From: Flavobacteriaceae bacterium
GTDB lineage: Bacteria > Bacteroidota > Bacteroidia > Flavobacteriales > Flavobacteriaceae
Assembly (NCBI GenBank): GCA_018669795.1
Contig: JABHSQ010000020.1
Location: 62,001-126,000, forward strand
DNA length: 64,000 nucleotides
Reading direction: 5' to 3'
The translations under genes were made by a program, and so were the position numbers. Below, one piece after another: positions 33,983-44,336 of the stretch (the stretch's first letter is position 1; each line of letters starts with the position of its first letter). The notes below the pieces were generated by a model. That model did not search any database, was not told the origin of the DNA, and was given only the letters and a program-made list of their open reading frames with translations.

Positions 33983-35269
33983 ATGTCAAGAAACGCAACC
34001 ATCGAAATAGACGGTAAAAAGTATGAATTTCCTATTATTGAAGGAACTGAAAATGAATTAGCAATCGATATCAAAACTCTTAGGAGTATTACTGGTGGTG
34101 TAACTACCATTGATCCTGGATTTAAGAATACCGGTTCTTGTGAAAGTGCTATTACATTTTTAGATGGTGAAAAAGGAATTCTTCGTTACAGAGGATATTC
34201 TATAGAAGAATTAGCTGAAAAAGCTGAGTTTTTAGAAGTTGCTTACTTATTAATTTTTGGAGAATTACCTACTGCTGAAGAATTGACAAAATTTCATAAT
34301 GATATTAAAGATCAAGCTCATGTTGATGAAGATGTAAAGAAGATTTTAGATGGTTTTCCAAAAACTGCGCATCCAATGGGTGTATTGTCTTCATTGACCA
34401 GTGCATTGGTTGCTTTTAACCCAGATTCAGTTAATGTAGATTCTGAAGAAGAAATGTACAATGCAATTGTTAGGATTTTAGGGAAATTTCCGGTTTTAGC
34501 GGCTTGGACTTATCGAAAGCATGCTGGTTTGCCCTTGGACTATGGAGATAATTCATTAGGCTATGTCGATAATTTTTTTAAAATGATGTTTAAAAAGCCT
34601 GCTGCGGATTATGAATCAAATGAAATTGTGGTTAGTGCATTAAATAAATTATTAATTCTGCATGCTGATCACGAGCAAAACTGTTCAACTTCGACGGTGC
34701 GAATTGTAGGTTCTTCAAATGCAGGTCTATTTGTTTCGATTTCTGCTGGTATTAATGCCTTATGGGGACCGCTTCACGGAGGAGCCAATCAAGCAGTAAT
34801 AGAAATGTTAGAGGCTATTAAAGGTGATGGTGGAGATACTAAAAAGTACATGGCAAAAGCTAAGGACAAAGAAGATTCATTCCGTTTAATGGGCTTTGGG
34901 CATCGTGTATATAAAAACTTTGACCCCCGCGCAAAGATTATAAAAGTTGCAGCAGATGAAGTTTTAAATGAATTAGGAATCGAAGATCCTATTTTAGATA
35001 TTGCTAAAGGATTAGAAAAAGAGGCGTTAGAAGATCCCTATTTTGTAGATAGAAAATTATATCCAAACGTAGATTTTTATTCAGGAATTATATACAGGGC
35101 TCTGGGTATACCAACAGACATGTTTACCCCTATGTTTGCATTGGGAAGATTACCAGGTTGGATTTCACAATGGAGAGAAATGCGTTTAGGTAAAGAACCT
35201 ATTGGGAGACCAAGACAAATTTATATTGGAGAAACTCATCGTAATTTTATACCTTTAAAAAAAAGATAG
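33983..35269 (+). CDS. gltA: Citrate synthase
   Basis: GFGHRVYKNFDPRA and other citrate synthase motifs. Confidence 0.98.
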   Translation: MSRNATIEIDGKKYEFPIIEGTENELAIDIKTLRSITGGVTTIDPGFKNTGSCESAITFLDGEKGILRYRGYSIEELAEKAEFLEVAYLLIFGELPTAEELTKFHNDIKDQAHVDEDVKKILDGFPKTAHPMGVLSSLTSALVAFNPDSVNVDSEEEMYNAIVRILGKFPVLAAWTYRKHAGLPLDYGDNSLGYVDNFFKMMFKKPAADYESNEIVVSALNKLLILHADHEQNCSTSTVRIVGSSNAGLFVSISAGINALWGPLHGGANQAVIEMLEAIKGDGGDTKKYMAKAKDKEDSFRLMGFGHRVYKNFDPRAKIIKVAADEVLNELGIEDPILDIAKGLEKEALEDPYFVDRKLYPNVDFYSGIIYRALGIPTDMFTPMFALGRLPGWISQWREMRLGKEPIGRPRQIYIGETHRNFIPLKKR

Positions 35270-35286
35270 ATAAATTCTATGTTTTT

Positions 35287-35321
35287 TAAAAAAGCACTTT
35301 CAATAGAAAGTGCTTTTTTTA
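35287..35321 (+). terminator. Rho-independent terminator
   Basis: AAAAAAGCACTTTCAATAGAAAGTGCTTTTTTT. Confidence 0.85.
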
Positions 35322-35331
35322 TATTTGTTAT

Positions 35332-36246
35332 ATGATAAACTTAAATATTACTAACGAAACTTCTAGGTTAAGATCTGTAGTACTTGGAATCGCTAATTCA
35401 AATGGTCCTATTCCTAAGTTGGAAGACACCTATGATCCGAAATCTGCTGAGCATATTAAATCCGGAACCTATCCAAAAGAAATTGATATGGTAAAGGAAA
35501 TAGAATCTGTTTATCAAGTTTTTAAAAAGTACGATGTAAAGGTTTATCGACCTGAAAAAATAATAGGTTATAATCAGATTTTTTCTAGAGATATTGCATT
35601 TATAATTGATGATAAAATGATTGTCTCAAATATTCTGCCAGATAGAGACAAAGAAATTGAAGCCATACAATATCTATGTTCACAAATAGATAAAAATAAA
35701 ATTATTTTTTTACCAAAAGAAGCTCATATAGAAGGGGGAGATGTAATGCCATGGAACGATTATATTTTTGTAGGCACTTATAGAGGTAACGATTATGAAG
35801 ATTTTATAACCGCAAGAACAAATATGGTTGCTGTAAAATGTTTAGAAGATTTATTTCCAACAAAAAAAATAGTTTCATTTAATTTACGAAAATCTAATAC
35901 CATAGCTAGGGATAACGCACTTCATTTAGATTGTTGTTTTCAACCACTAGGAAAAGGTAAATGCATTATTCACAAAGAAGCTTTTTTAGAGCAAGAGGAA
36001 TATGAATGGTTGATTAATTTTTTTGGTAAAGAAAACTGTTTTCATATCAGTAAAGATGAAATGTACCATATGAATAGTAATATATTTTCTATATCTCCAG
36101 AAATAATTATTTCAGAAAAAAACTTTACACGTCTTAATATTTGGCTTCGTAATGAAGGGTTTACTGTAGAAGAAGTACCCTATTCAGAAATAGCAAAACA
36201 AGAAGGACTGTTACGTTGTTCTACAATACCCCTGGTGAGAGATTAA
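35332..36246 (+). CDS. Dimethylarginine dimethylaminohydrolase/arginine deiminase superfamily protein (amidinotransferase fold)
   Basis: EGGD, ALHLDCCFQPL, C-terminal LRCSTIPLVR catalytic-type motifs. Confidence 0.8.
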   Translation: MINLNITNETSRLRSVVLGIANSNGPIPKLEDTYDPKSAEHIKSGTYPKEIDMVKEIESVYQVFKKYDVKVYRPEKIIGYNQIFSRDIAFIIDDKMIVSNILPDRDKEIEAIQYLCSQIDKNKIIFLPKEAHIEGGDVMPWNDYIFVGTYRGNDYEDFITARTNMVAVKCLEDLFPTKKIVSFNLRKSNTIARDNALHLDCCFQPLGKGKCIIHKEAFLEQEEYEWLINFFGKENCFHISKDEMYHMNSNIFSISPEIIISEKNFTRLNIWLRNEGFTVEEVPYSEIAKQEGLLRCSTIPLVRD

Positions 36247-36265
36247 TTTTTTTAATTATATTATA

Positions 36266-37198
36266 ATGAAACAAATTACAAATACTCTTTTAATGATTCG
36301 TCCGGTAGCGTATCGAATGAATGAACAAACTGCTGTAAATAACTATTTTCAAGAGAATTTGAATTTAAGTGATGTTGTAATTAATGCCAAAGCTCAAAAA
36401 GAGTTTGATGTTTTTGTTGTAAAACTGCGCGAAGTTGGAGTAACGGTTATTGTAGAAGATGATATCTTAGAAATGGAAACGCCAGATTCTATTTTCCCGA
36501 ATAATTGGGTGAGTTTTCATGAAAATGGTGATGTTGGTTTGTATCCTATGTTTGCAGAAAATAGGCGTAGAGAACGAAGAGAAGATATTCTTCTTAGATT
36601 GGAAAAAGAAGGTTTTGTGATTAATAATTTAATAGATTATACAAGCGCAGAAGACGAAGGAATTTTTCTGGAAGGCACTGGAAGTTTAATCCTAGATCGT
36701 GTGAACCAAAAAGCATATTGTGCTTTATCGCCTCGAGCAGATGAAGATTTAGTGATTGAGTTTTGCGAAGATTTTGAATATGACCCTATTATTTTTAGGG
36801 CTAACCAAATGATAAAAGGACAACGATTACCTATTTATCACACCAATGTATTAATGGCTCTTGGTGAAGACATCGCAGTGATCTGTTTAGATGCCATCGA
36901 TAGTAAATCTGAAAAGAAAATGCTTATTCAAAACTTTAAAGAAGACGGCAAAGAAGTTGTAAAAATCTCCGAAACCCAAATGCAACAGTTTGCTGGAAAC
37001 ATGTTACAAGTAAAAGGAGCAAACAATCAAAAATACATGGTGATGAGTTCAGCTGCTTATTATAGTTTAATTCCAGAACAAATTAGGAGTATTGAAAAAA
37101 ATAGCACCATTATTCATAGTGATTTAAAAACTATTGAAACCTGTGGAGGCGGAAGTGCTCGTTGTATGATGGCAGAAGTGTTTTTATCTAAAGGTTAA
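36266..37198 (+). CDS. ctlX: Citrulline utilization hydrolase CtlX-like (guanidine-modifying superfamily)
   Basis: IRPVAYRMNEQTAVNNYFQ, TPDSIFPNNW, GGGSARCMMAEVFL. Confidence 0.85.
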   Translation: MKQITNTLLMIRPVAYRMNEQTAVNNYFQENLNLSDVVINAKAQKEFDVFVVKLREVGVTVIVEDDILEMETPDSIFPNNWVSFHENGDVGLYPMFAENRRRERREDILLRLEKEGFVINNLIDYTSAEDEGIFLEGTGSLILDRVNQKAYCALSPRADEDLVIEFCEDFEYDPIIFRANQMIKGQRLPIYHTNVLMALGEDIAVICLDAIDSKSEKKMLIQNFKEDGKEVVKISETQMQQFAGNMLQVKGANNQKYMVMSSAAYYSLIPEQIRSIEKNSTIIHSDLKTIETCGGGSARCMMAEVFLSKG

Positions 37199-37295
37199 GA
37201 GGCCTAAATAATTATTGGATGCTTTTTGATTTCCCTATGCATCTATGTGGTATCGCATTACAAAAATGTATCTTTACAATCTTAAATTTAAGACC

Positions 37296-39065
37296 ATGAC
37301 GCTTCAAGAAAAGCTTGAAATACAAATTAAAAAAGCAGTAAGTCAGCTATACCAAGCTAATTTAGAAAGTGTAGAATTTCAGGCTACTCGCAAAGAGTTT
37401 GAAGGTGATATTACAGTAGTGGTTTTTCCAATGTTAAGAGTTGTAAAAGGAAACCCTGAACAAATTGGTCAATCTATTGGAGAATATTTGATAGAAAACC
37501 TGGAAGAAGTAATCCGTTTTAATGTGATAAAAGGGTTTTTAAATGTAGTATTTAGTGACACCTACTTTTTAAACTTTTTTAAGGAGACTTCCGATTATTC
37601 AAAATTTGGAAAAGTAACTGGAGAAGCAGAAACCATAATGGTGGAATACTCTTCACCCAATACTAATAAGCCTTTGCATTTAGGTCATATTCGCAATATT
37701 TTATTAGGATATTCAGTAGCTGAAATATTAAAAGCTTCTGGTAAAAAAGCATATAAAACTCAAATTATTAACGATCGTGGTATTCATATTTGTAAAAGTA
37801 TGTTGGCATGGAAAATCTTCGGAACTGGAGAGACTCCAGAAAGCACGCGTTTAAAAGGAGACAAATTAGTTGGTAATTATTATGTAAAATTTAATCAAGA
37901 ATATAAGAAGGAAATCGCTCAACTGATTGCGGAAGGTGTTTCTGAAAAGGAAGCAAAATTAAAAGCACCTTCATTAATAAAAGCACAGGAGATGCTTATT
38001 AAATGGGAGGCTGGAGATGAAGAAACGGTTGCGCTTTGGAAAACGATGAACGGATGGGTATATGCAGGATTTGATAAAACCTATGCATCTCTTGGAGTAG
38101 ATTTTGACAGGTTATATTATGAAAGTAATACCTACCTTTTAGGAAAGGAAGTTATAAAAGAAGGGCTGTCTAAGGATGTGTTTTTTCAAAAAGAGGATGG
38201 TTCTATATGGTGCGATTTAACCGAAGATGGATTGGACGAAAAGATTGTACAGCGTAGTGATGGAACGGCAGTGTATATGACGCAAGATATTGGTACAGCG
38301 ATCCAACGGGTAAAAGATTATCCTGAAATTACGGGTATGATTTACACCGTGGGTAATGAACAAGATTACCATTTTAAGGTATTGTTTTTAATCTTGAAGA
38401 AATTAGGCTATCAATGGGCAGAAAATTTATTTCATTTAAGTTATGGAATGGTTGATTTGCCTTCTGGAAAAATGAAATCCCGTGAAGGAACGGTGGTAGA
38501 TGCGGATGACTTAATTTTTGATATGGCTCAAACGGCTAAAAAAATTAGTGAAGAGTTAGGGAAGATCGATGATTTCTCGGAAGAAGAAAAAGAAGGTTTG
38601 TACAAGACCATCGGATTAGGAGCTTTAAAATATTACATCTTAAAAGTAGACCCTAAAAAACGAATTTTATTTAATCCAGAAGAAAGTGTAGATTTTCAAG
38701 GGAATACAGGTCCGTTTATACAATATACCTATGCCCGCATTCAATCAATTCTGCGAAAATCAGGCACACTAACTGAATTAAGTAATTTATTAGAATTGCA
38801 TCCAAAGGAAAAGGAATTGATAAAACAATTACAGTTATTTCCTGAAGCTATTCAGCAAGCTGGGGTTCAATACAGTCCAGCATTAATTGCAAATTACACC
38901 TATGAATTGGTAAAGTCTTTTAATTCTTTTTATCAAAACGTGTCCATATTAGGAACTGATAATAATGAAGAAAAAAGTTTTAGGATACAGCTTTCTCAAG
39001 CGGTTTCAGATGTAATTAAAACTGCTTTTGGTTTATTGGGAATTGAAGTTCCTGAAAGGATGTAA
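37296..39065 (+). CDS. argS: Arginyl-tRNA synthetase (start revised to ATG 37296)
   Basis: VEYSSPNTNKPLHLGHIRN class I signature; MTLQEKLEIQIKKAV more plausible start than 37245. Confidence 0.96.
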   Translation: MTLQEKLEIQIKKAVSQLYQANLESVEFQATRKEFEGDITVVVFPMLRVVKGNPEQIGQSIGEYLIENLEEVIRFNVIKGFLNVVFSDTYFLNFFKETSDYSKFGKVTGEAETIMVEYSSPNTNKPLHLGHIRNILLGYSVAEILKASGKKAYKTQIINDRGIHICKSMLAWKIFGTGETPESTRLKGDKLVGNYYVKFNQEYKKEIAQLIAEGVSEKEAKLKAPSLIKAQEMLIKWEAGDEETVALWKTMNGWVYAGFDKTYASLGVDFDRLYYESNTYLLGKEVIKEGLSKDVFFQKEDGSIWCDLTEDGLDEKIVQRSDGTAVYMTQDIGTAIQRVKDYPEITGMIYTVGNEQDYHFKVLFLILKKLGYQWAENLFHLSYGMVDLPSGKMKSREGTVVDADDLIFDMAQTAKKISEELGKIDDFSEEEKEGLYKTIGLGALKYYILKVDPKKRILFNPEESVDFQGNTGPFIQYTYARIQSILRKSGTLTELSNLLELHPKEKELIKQLQLFPEAIQQAGVQYSPALIANYTYELVKSFNSFYQNVSILGTDNNEEKSFRIQLSQAVSDVIKTAFGLLGIEVPERM

Positions 39066-39083
39066 TAAAAAAATAAGGTTAAT

Positions 39084-39176
39084 TTACTTTTTCTTCTTAC
39101 CTAAAATTAACCAAAGGGCTACTACAATTGCCACTGCTGATCCTGCTGCTATTGCTGTGATAATTGCTATGGACAT
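39084..39176 (-). CDS. Small single-TM protein, 30 aa (absent from ORF track)
   Basis: MSIAIITAIAAGSAVAIVVALWLILGKKKK; uninterrupted hydrophobic helix then Lys4 tail; 38 nt downstream of the AMP-binding CDS on the same strand. Confidence 0.6.
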   Translation of the reverse strand: MSIAIITAIAAGSAVAIVVALWLILGKKKK

Positions 39177-39214
39177 TCTATTCGTTGTTTAATTATTCTC
39201 TAAATATAATTGAA

Positions 39215-40894
39215 TTATTTAAAAATGACCATTTCTTTATTATTATACCAGGTCAAATAATTATCATTATTATCAAGTTCAATTAAATTCCTTTTTAGCT
39301 TTAAAGTAGGAGTTAAGAAATTGTTCTCTATAGTCCAATGAGTTTTAAAGACAACTGCTTTTTTAATTTTTTCGTGATTTTCTAATTGATTATTTAATTG
39401 ATTAATAGTGTTCATTATACTATTAGATATTTTAAATGAAGAATTAGAATTTCCAATTTCTGAAATTGTTACTAACGCTATAGGATGAGGTAATCCACTG
39501 CCTACAATGCAAACTTGTTCTATATTGGTGTTTTTAGATAGTTCTAATTCGATAGGTGATGGATCTATATATTTTCCCTTATCCGTTTTAAATTGATCTT
39601 TTATTCTTCCTGTGATTGTTAAATTACCTTCTGAATCATATATCCCTTTATCACCGGTTTTTAAATAACCATCTTTATCAAATATTTTGGCAGTTAATTC
39701 AGGATTTTTAAAATAGCCTTTCATTAGACAATTGTTTTTGATGCAAATTTCCCCTTCACTAGTTATTTTTGTTTTTACTCCAGGTAAAGCCTTTCCTACA
39801 GTTCCTATTTTGTTGTGAGGAGGTGTATTAAAATGTGAGACACAACAATCTTCAGTCATTCCGTAAATTTGAGAAATTTCTATATCAATAGTCTTAAACC
39901 AATAAAGCACATCTTTGGATATTGGAGCTGCTCCTGAAATAATAATTTCGCTGTTTTTTAATCCTAATTTTTGTTTGAGCTTAGCTATTACTATATCTTT
40001 AATTATAGGAGTTTTTAAAAGCCAATCTAACTTTTTTTGAGGTATTTTTGTTGTGATAATTTCTTGAAACTTCACCCAAATTCTTGGGACTCCAAAAAAC
40101 GCGTGGGGCTGCGATTTTTCTAAATCTTTTGCAAAGGTTTTTAATGATTCTGGATAACTAAACTGTGCACCTATAGTTAGACCATAGGTCCAAATAATTC
40201 TTTCTGCGACATGAACCAAAGGTAAATAAGAGAATAATCTAGGATGACTAGGTAGCTTAATAATTTTTTGAATGGTATGTAGACTGTTCACGAAATTCCC
40301 TACACTATGCAGTACTCCTTTAGGATTTCCAGACGTTCCTGAAGTATAGATAATGGTATGTATGTCTGAGAGTTTTGGAAATTTAATTGTAATTTCTGAA
40401 CTTTTCGATTGTATAATGTTTTCCCAACTGTATTCTTCTTGAATTCCATACAATTCAATTCCTATTTTTGGAATCGCTGTAATTCCTTTCTTTAAGGAAG
40501 AGTAGTCGTCTAGTTTGCCAATAATAATAGCTTTAGACTCACTATGAGTTAGTACTTGACGAATCGCTTTTGCAGTTAAAGAAGTGTAAATAGGAACAGA
40601 AATAAATCCTGCCATCATTATTGCTAAATCTGACATCATCCAATGAGCACAATTTTTAGATAGCAGTGCAATGTGGCTTTTCTTTTCTAATCCTAGACTT
40701 TGTAATTTTAAAGCTACTTTCCTTAGTTCTGCACCAGCTTCTTCATAGGTGTATTTTATAAGTTTACCATTAATTGGTTGTTGTAAAAAGAGGTGATTGG
40801 GAATTTCTTTTTCCCAGTATAAAAAAGCTTCTAGCGGTGACAAGAATAAGGGTTTTTTTTTGTTTAAATTTTTTTTTTCTGATCTATTTCTCAT
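39215..40894 (-). CDS. AMP-dependent synthetase / long-chain acyl-CoA ligase
   Basis: IIYTSGTSGNPKGVLHS, YGMTED, GDKGIYDSEGNLTITGRIKDQFKT. Confidence 0.92.
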   Translation of the reverse strand: MRNRSEKKNLNKKKPLFLSPLEAFLYWEKEIPNHLFLQQPINGKLIKYTYEEAGAELRKVALKLQSLGLEKKSHIALLSKNCAHWMMSDLAIMMAGFISVPIYTSLTAKAIRQVLTHSESKAIIIGKLDDYSSLKKGITAIPKIGIELYGIQEEYSWENIIQSKSSEITIKFPKLSDIHTIIYTSGTSGNPKGVLHSVGNFVNSLHTIQKIIKLPSHPRLFSYLPLVHVAERIIWTYGLTIGAQFSYPESLKTFAKDLEKSQPHAFFGVPRIWVKFQEIITTKIPQKKLDWLLKTPIIKDIVIAKLKQKLGLKNSEIIISGAAPISKDVLYWFKTIDIEISQIYGMTEDCCVSHFNTPPHNKIGTVGKALPGVKTKITSEGEICIKNNCLMKGYFKNPELTAKIFDKDGYLKTGDKGIYDSEGNLTITGRIKDQFKTDKGKYIDPSPIELELSKNTNIEQVCIVGSGLPHPIALVTISEIGNSNSSFKISNSIMNTINQLNNQLENHEKIKKAVVFKTHWTIENNFLTPTLKLKRNLIELDNNDNYLTWYNNKEMVIFK

Positions 40895-41005
40895 AATATC
40901 AATGTTAAAAATAAGCCATTCTATGCAGAAATTTTAAAATGAATGGTTTTTATATTTTATAAAATTAAATAAGTTCCTTTTAAGTTTACATGAGCATTAA
41001 AATAG

Positions 41006-41036
41006 TTTGTAACTACTTGCTCAATTGTTATCTTTG
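41006..41036 (+). promoter_or_regulatory. Predicted promoter of ffh
   Basis: TTTG (41006-41009), 19 nt, TATCTTTG (41029-41036). Confidence 0.6.
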
Positions 41037-41084
41037 TAAATCCTTTACCAAAAAAGGTAGTATCATATAAAATTTTGCAAGATC

Positions 41085-42413
41085 ATGTTCAATAATTTAA
41101 GCGAAAAACTAGACAAAGCCCTTCATGTACTTAAGGGTCAAGGAAGTATAACAGAAGTTAATGTTGCTGAAACTTTAAAGGAAGTTAGGCGTGCATTGTT
41201 AGATGCCGATGTTAATTTTAAAATCGCAAAAGAGTTTACCAACAAAGTAAAACAGGATGCCTTAGGTCAAAATGTACTTACCTCTCTTCAACCAGGCCAA
41301 TTAATGGTCAAGTTGGTTAAAGATGAGCTTACTCAACTTATGGGTGGTGATACTGCAGGTATTAATTTAAGTGGTGATCCATCGGTAATTTTAATGTCTG
41401 GTTTGCAAGGTAGTGGTAAAACTACTTTTTCAGGGAAATTAGCAAATTACCTAAAAACTAAAAAATCAAAAAATCCATTATTAGTAGCTTGTGATGTATA
41501 TCGCCCTGCTGCTATTGATCAGTTGCACGTGGTTGGGGATCAAATAGGGATCGAGGTATTTAGTGATCGAGGAAATAATAATCCTGTAGATATTGCCCAA
41601 AAAGCAATTGCTCATGCAAAGCAAAATGGATTTAATGTTGTTATTGTGGATACCGCTGGTCGTTTAGCTGTAGACGAAGTGATGATGACAGAAATTGAAA
41701 ATATCTATAAAGCCATCCAGCCTGAAGAAACATTGTTTGTAGTGGATTCTATGACAGGTCAAGATGCGGTTAATACTGCAAAAACATTTAATGACCGACT
41801 AAACTTTGATGGTGTTATTTTAACCAAATTAGACGGTGATACTCGTGGTGGAGCTGCAATTTCAATTAAAAGTATTGTAAATAAACCAATCAAGTTTATT
41901 GGTACTGGAGAAAAAATGGAGGCCATCGATGTTTTTCATCCATCTAGAATGGCAGAACGCATCCTTGGGATGGGAGATGTGGTTTCTTTAGTTGAGAGAG
42001 CACAAGAACAATTTGATGAAGTAGAAGCAAGAAAACTTCAGAAAAAAATCGCAAAAAATCAATTTGGATTTGATGATTTTTTGAAACAAATTCAGCAAGT
42101 AAAGAAAATGGGTAATATGAAGGATCTAATCGGAATGATTCCAGGAGCCGGAAAAGCTATGAAAGATGTAGATATAGATGATGACGCTTTTAAGGGAATA
42201 GAAGCAATTATTCATTCAATGACTCCAGAAGAAAGAAGTCAGCCAACATTAATAAATGCAAGCCGTAAAAAAAGAATTGGTAAAGGTAGTGGTACTTCTG
42301 TCCAAGAAGTTAACCAATTAATGAAACAATTCGAGCAAATGAGTAAAATGATGAAGATGATGCAAGGTGGTGGTGGCCGCAAGATGATGCAAGCGATGAA
42401 AGGAATGCAATAA
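41085..42413 (+). CDS. ffh: Signal recognition particle protein
   Basis: SRP54 GTPase motifs GLQGSGKTT, DTAGRL, Met-rich M domain. Confidence 0.98.
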   Translation: MFNNLSEKLDKALHVLKGQGSITEVNVAETLKEVRRALLDADVNFKIAKEFTNKVKQDALGQNVLTSLQPGQLMVKLVKDELTQLMGGDTAGINLSGDPSVILMSGLQGSGKTTFSGKLANYLKTKKSKNPLLVACDVYRPAAIDQLHVVGDQIGIEVFSDRGNNNPVDIAQKAIAHAKQNGFNVVIVDTAGRLAVDEVMMTEIENIYKAIQPEETLFVVDSMTGQDAVNTAKTFNDRLNFDGVILTKLDGDTRGGAAISIKSIVNKPIKFIGTGEKMEAIDVFHPSRMAERILGMGDVVSLVERAQEQFDEVEARKLQKKIAKNQFGFDDFLKQIQQVKKMGNMKDLIGMIPGAGKAMKDVDIDDDAFKGIEAIIHSMTPEERSQPTLINASRKKRIGKGSGTSVQEVNQLMKQFEQMSKMMKMMQGGGGRKMMQAMKGMQ

Positions 42414-42449
42414 TACTAAGCAATTAAATAATTAAAAAATTGAAAGAAC

Positions 42450-43325
42450 ATGGTTCTATTAGATGGTAAAAAAACTGCTAACGATATTAAAGATGAAATT
42501 ACTATTTCGGTAAACGAAATGATAGATCTTGGTGAGAAAGTTCCTCATTTGGCAGCAGTTTTAGTGGGGTCTGATGGAGCTAGTTTGACCTATGTTGGAT
42601 CTAAAGTTAGAGCCTGTGAACGTGTTGGGTTTAATTCTACTTTAATAGAATTACCAGAAACAACCTCTGAGGAAAAGTTATTAAAAGTCATTCAAGACTT
42701 AAATGGAAATAATGATATTGATGGATTTATTGTTCAGTTACCCTTACCTAAACACATAGATGAGCAAAAAGTATTAAATGCTGTAAATCCAGCTAAAGAT
42801 GTTGATGGGTTTCATCCTGAAAATTTTGGTCGAATGGCATTAGAGATGGAATCTTTTATTCCTGCAACCCCTTATGGTATATTACAATTGCTAGAACGTT
42901 ATCAAGTAATAACTAAAGGGAAACATACCGTTGTCATAGGTAGAAGTCATATAGTAGGTCGTCCGATGAGTATTCTAATGAGTCAGAAAGGACCAGCGGG
43001 AAACAGTACCGTAACCTTAACGCATAGTCATACTAAAAACCTTTCAGAAATTACAAAACAAGCGGACATTATTATTGTTGCCCTAGGTGTTCCTGAATTT
43101 TTAAAAGCAAGCATGGTGAAAGATGGTGTTGTAATTGTTGATGTTGGAATAAGTCGTGTTCCTGATGATACTAAACCAAGAGGTTATACTATAAAAGGAG
43201 ATGTAGCATTTGATGAGGTAAGTAAAAAGTCTTCATTTATCACACCTGTTCCAGGAGGCGTTGGGCCAATGACTATTGCTATGTTGCTAAAAAATACCTT
43301 GATAGCGCGAAAGCGAAATACTTAA
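42450..43325 (+). CDS. folD: Bifunctional methylenetetrahydrofolate dehydrogenase/cyclohydrolase
   Basis: FIVQLPLPKHID, TPVPGGVGPMT. Confidence 0.98.
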   Translation: MVLLDGKKTANDIKDEITISVNEMIDLGEKVPHLAAVLVGSDGASLTYVGSKVRACERVGFNSTLIELPETTSEEKLLKVIQDLNGNNDIDGFIVQLPLPKHIDEQKVLNAVNPAKDVDGFHPENFGRMALEMESFIPATPYGILQLLERYQVITKGKHTVVIGRSHIVGRPMSILMSQKGPAGNSTVTLTHSHTKNLSEITKQADIIIVALGVPEFLKASMVKDGVVIVDVGISRVPDDTKPRGYTIKGDVAFDEVSKKSSFITPVPGGVGPMTIAMLLKNTLIARKRNT

Positions 43326-44335
43326 AATCTTTTATCTACATATTCTATTTTATACATTTTAAGTATAATAAAGAATAAAGAAATTATTATTGGACCAAAA
43401 ACAAGTCCAATAAATCCAAAAAGAGGAATTCCAATAATGACCCCAATTAAAGTTATTAATGGGTGAACGTTATCCATTTTTTTAAGGACATAAAGTCTAA
43501 TTATATTATCGGTAGAGCCAACAACTACCAAACCATAAATTAGAATTCCATAAGCAGCATAATCATTTCCGCTAGCTAATGTTATTAAAAATAGGGGTAT
43601 AATACCAACAAGAGTACCTACAAAGGGTATCATTGATCCTATAACAACAATTACAAACCAAAATAATGGGTTTTCAATTCCAAAAATCAAAAAACCTATG
43701 AGTGCAACTATTCCTTGTGATAAGGCTACAATTGGTATTCCAAGTGCATTTGAGCGAATCATTTTACTGCTTTCTTTTACTAGAATTTTTAAATGTTTCT
43801 CTGAAAAAGGTGCATAATTATAAATGCTTTCTTTCACCTGCTTTGGTTTTGTAAGCATGAAATATAGCAGAAAATACATGATGGCAATAGCGACAAAAAG
43901 TTCAAAAGTACTTCCAATTAATACTTTTGCATTTTCACCTACCCAAGAGGTTCCTCCTGCAACATCTAAATCTTTATAAAAATCATGACCAAAAGTATTT
44001 TCAAGTTTTATGATATGCTTTTGTAAAGCTGAAAATAATTTCTCTGCATTAGAAACTGCATTATCGAGTTTATTACTTAACATCAAGGTGATGCCCAATA
44101 TTGGAAATAATATTCCTATAAAGGAAAGAAACATTAATAAAGATGCCGCTAAATAAGTTTTCCAGCCTTTATCCTTAAGCGTTTTCATAGGTTTTTTTAA
44201 TAATATGTATAGCGTTATTGCTCCTAAAAAACCAGAGAAGTAGGGTAATAATTCATAAAATATTAAAGAGCCCACTATACCTAGTACTACAATTATAATA
44301 ATTTGTCTAATAATTCTTGAAGGGACTGCTTCCAT
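43322..44335 (-). CDS. AI-2E family transporter
   Basis: Multi-TM UPF0118/AI-2E pattern with conserved C-terminal TMs. Confidence 0.85.
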   Translation of the reverse strand: MEAVPSRIIRQIIIIVVLGIVGSLIFYELLPYFSGFLGAITLYILLKKPMKTLKDKGWKTYLAASLLMFLSFIGILFPILGITLMLSNKLDNAVSNAEKLFSALQKHIIKLENTFGHDFYKDLDVAGGTSWVGENAKVLIGSTFELFVAIAIMYFLLYFMLTKPKQVKESIYNYAPFSEKHLKILVKESSKMIRSNALGIPIVALSQGIVALIGFLIFGIENPLFWFVIVVIGSMIPFVGTLVGIIPLFLITLASGNDYAAYGILIYGLVVVGSTDNIIRLYVLKKMDNVHPLITLIGVIIGIPLFGFIGLVFGPIIISLFFIILKMYKIEYVDKRF

Positions 44336-44336
44336 A

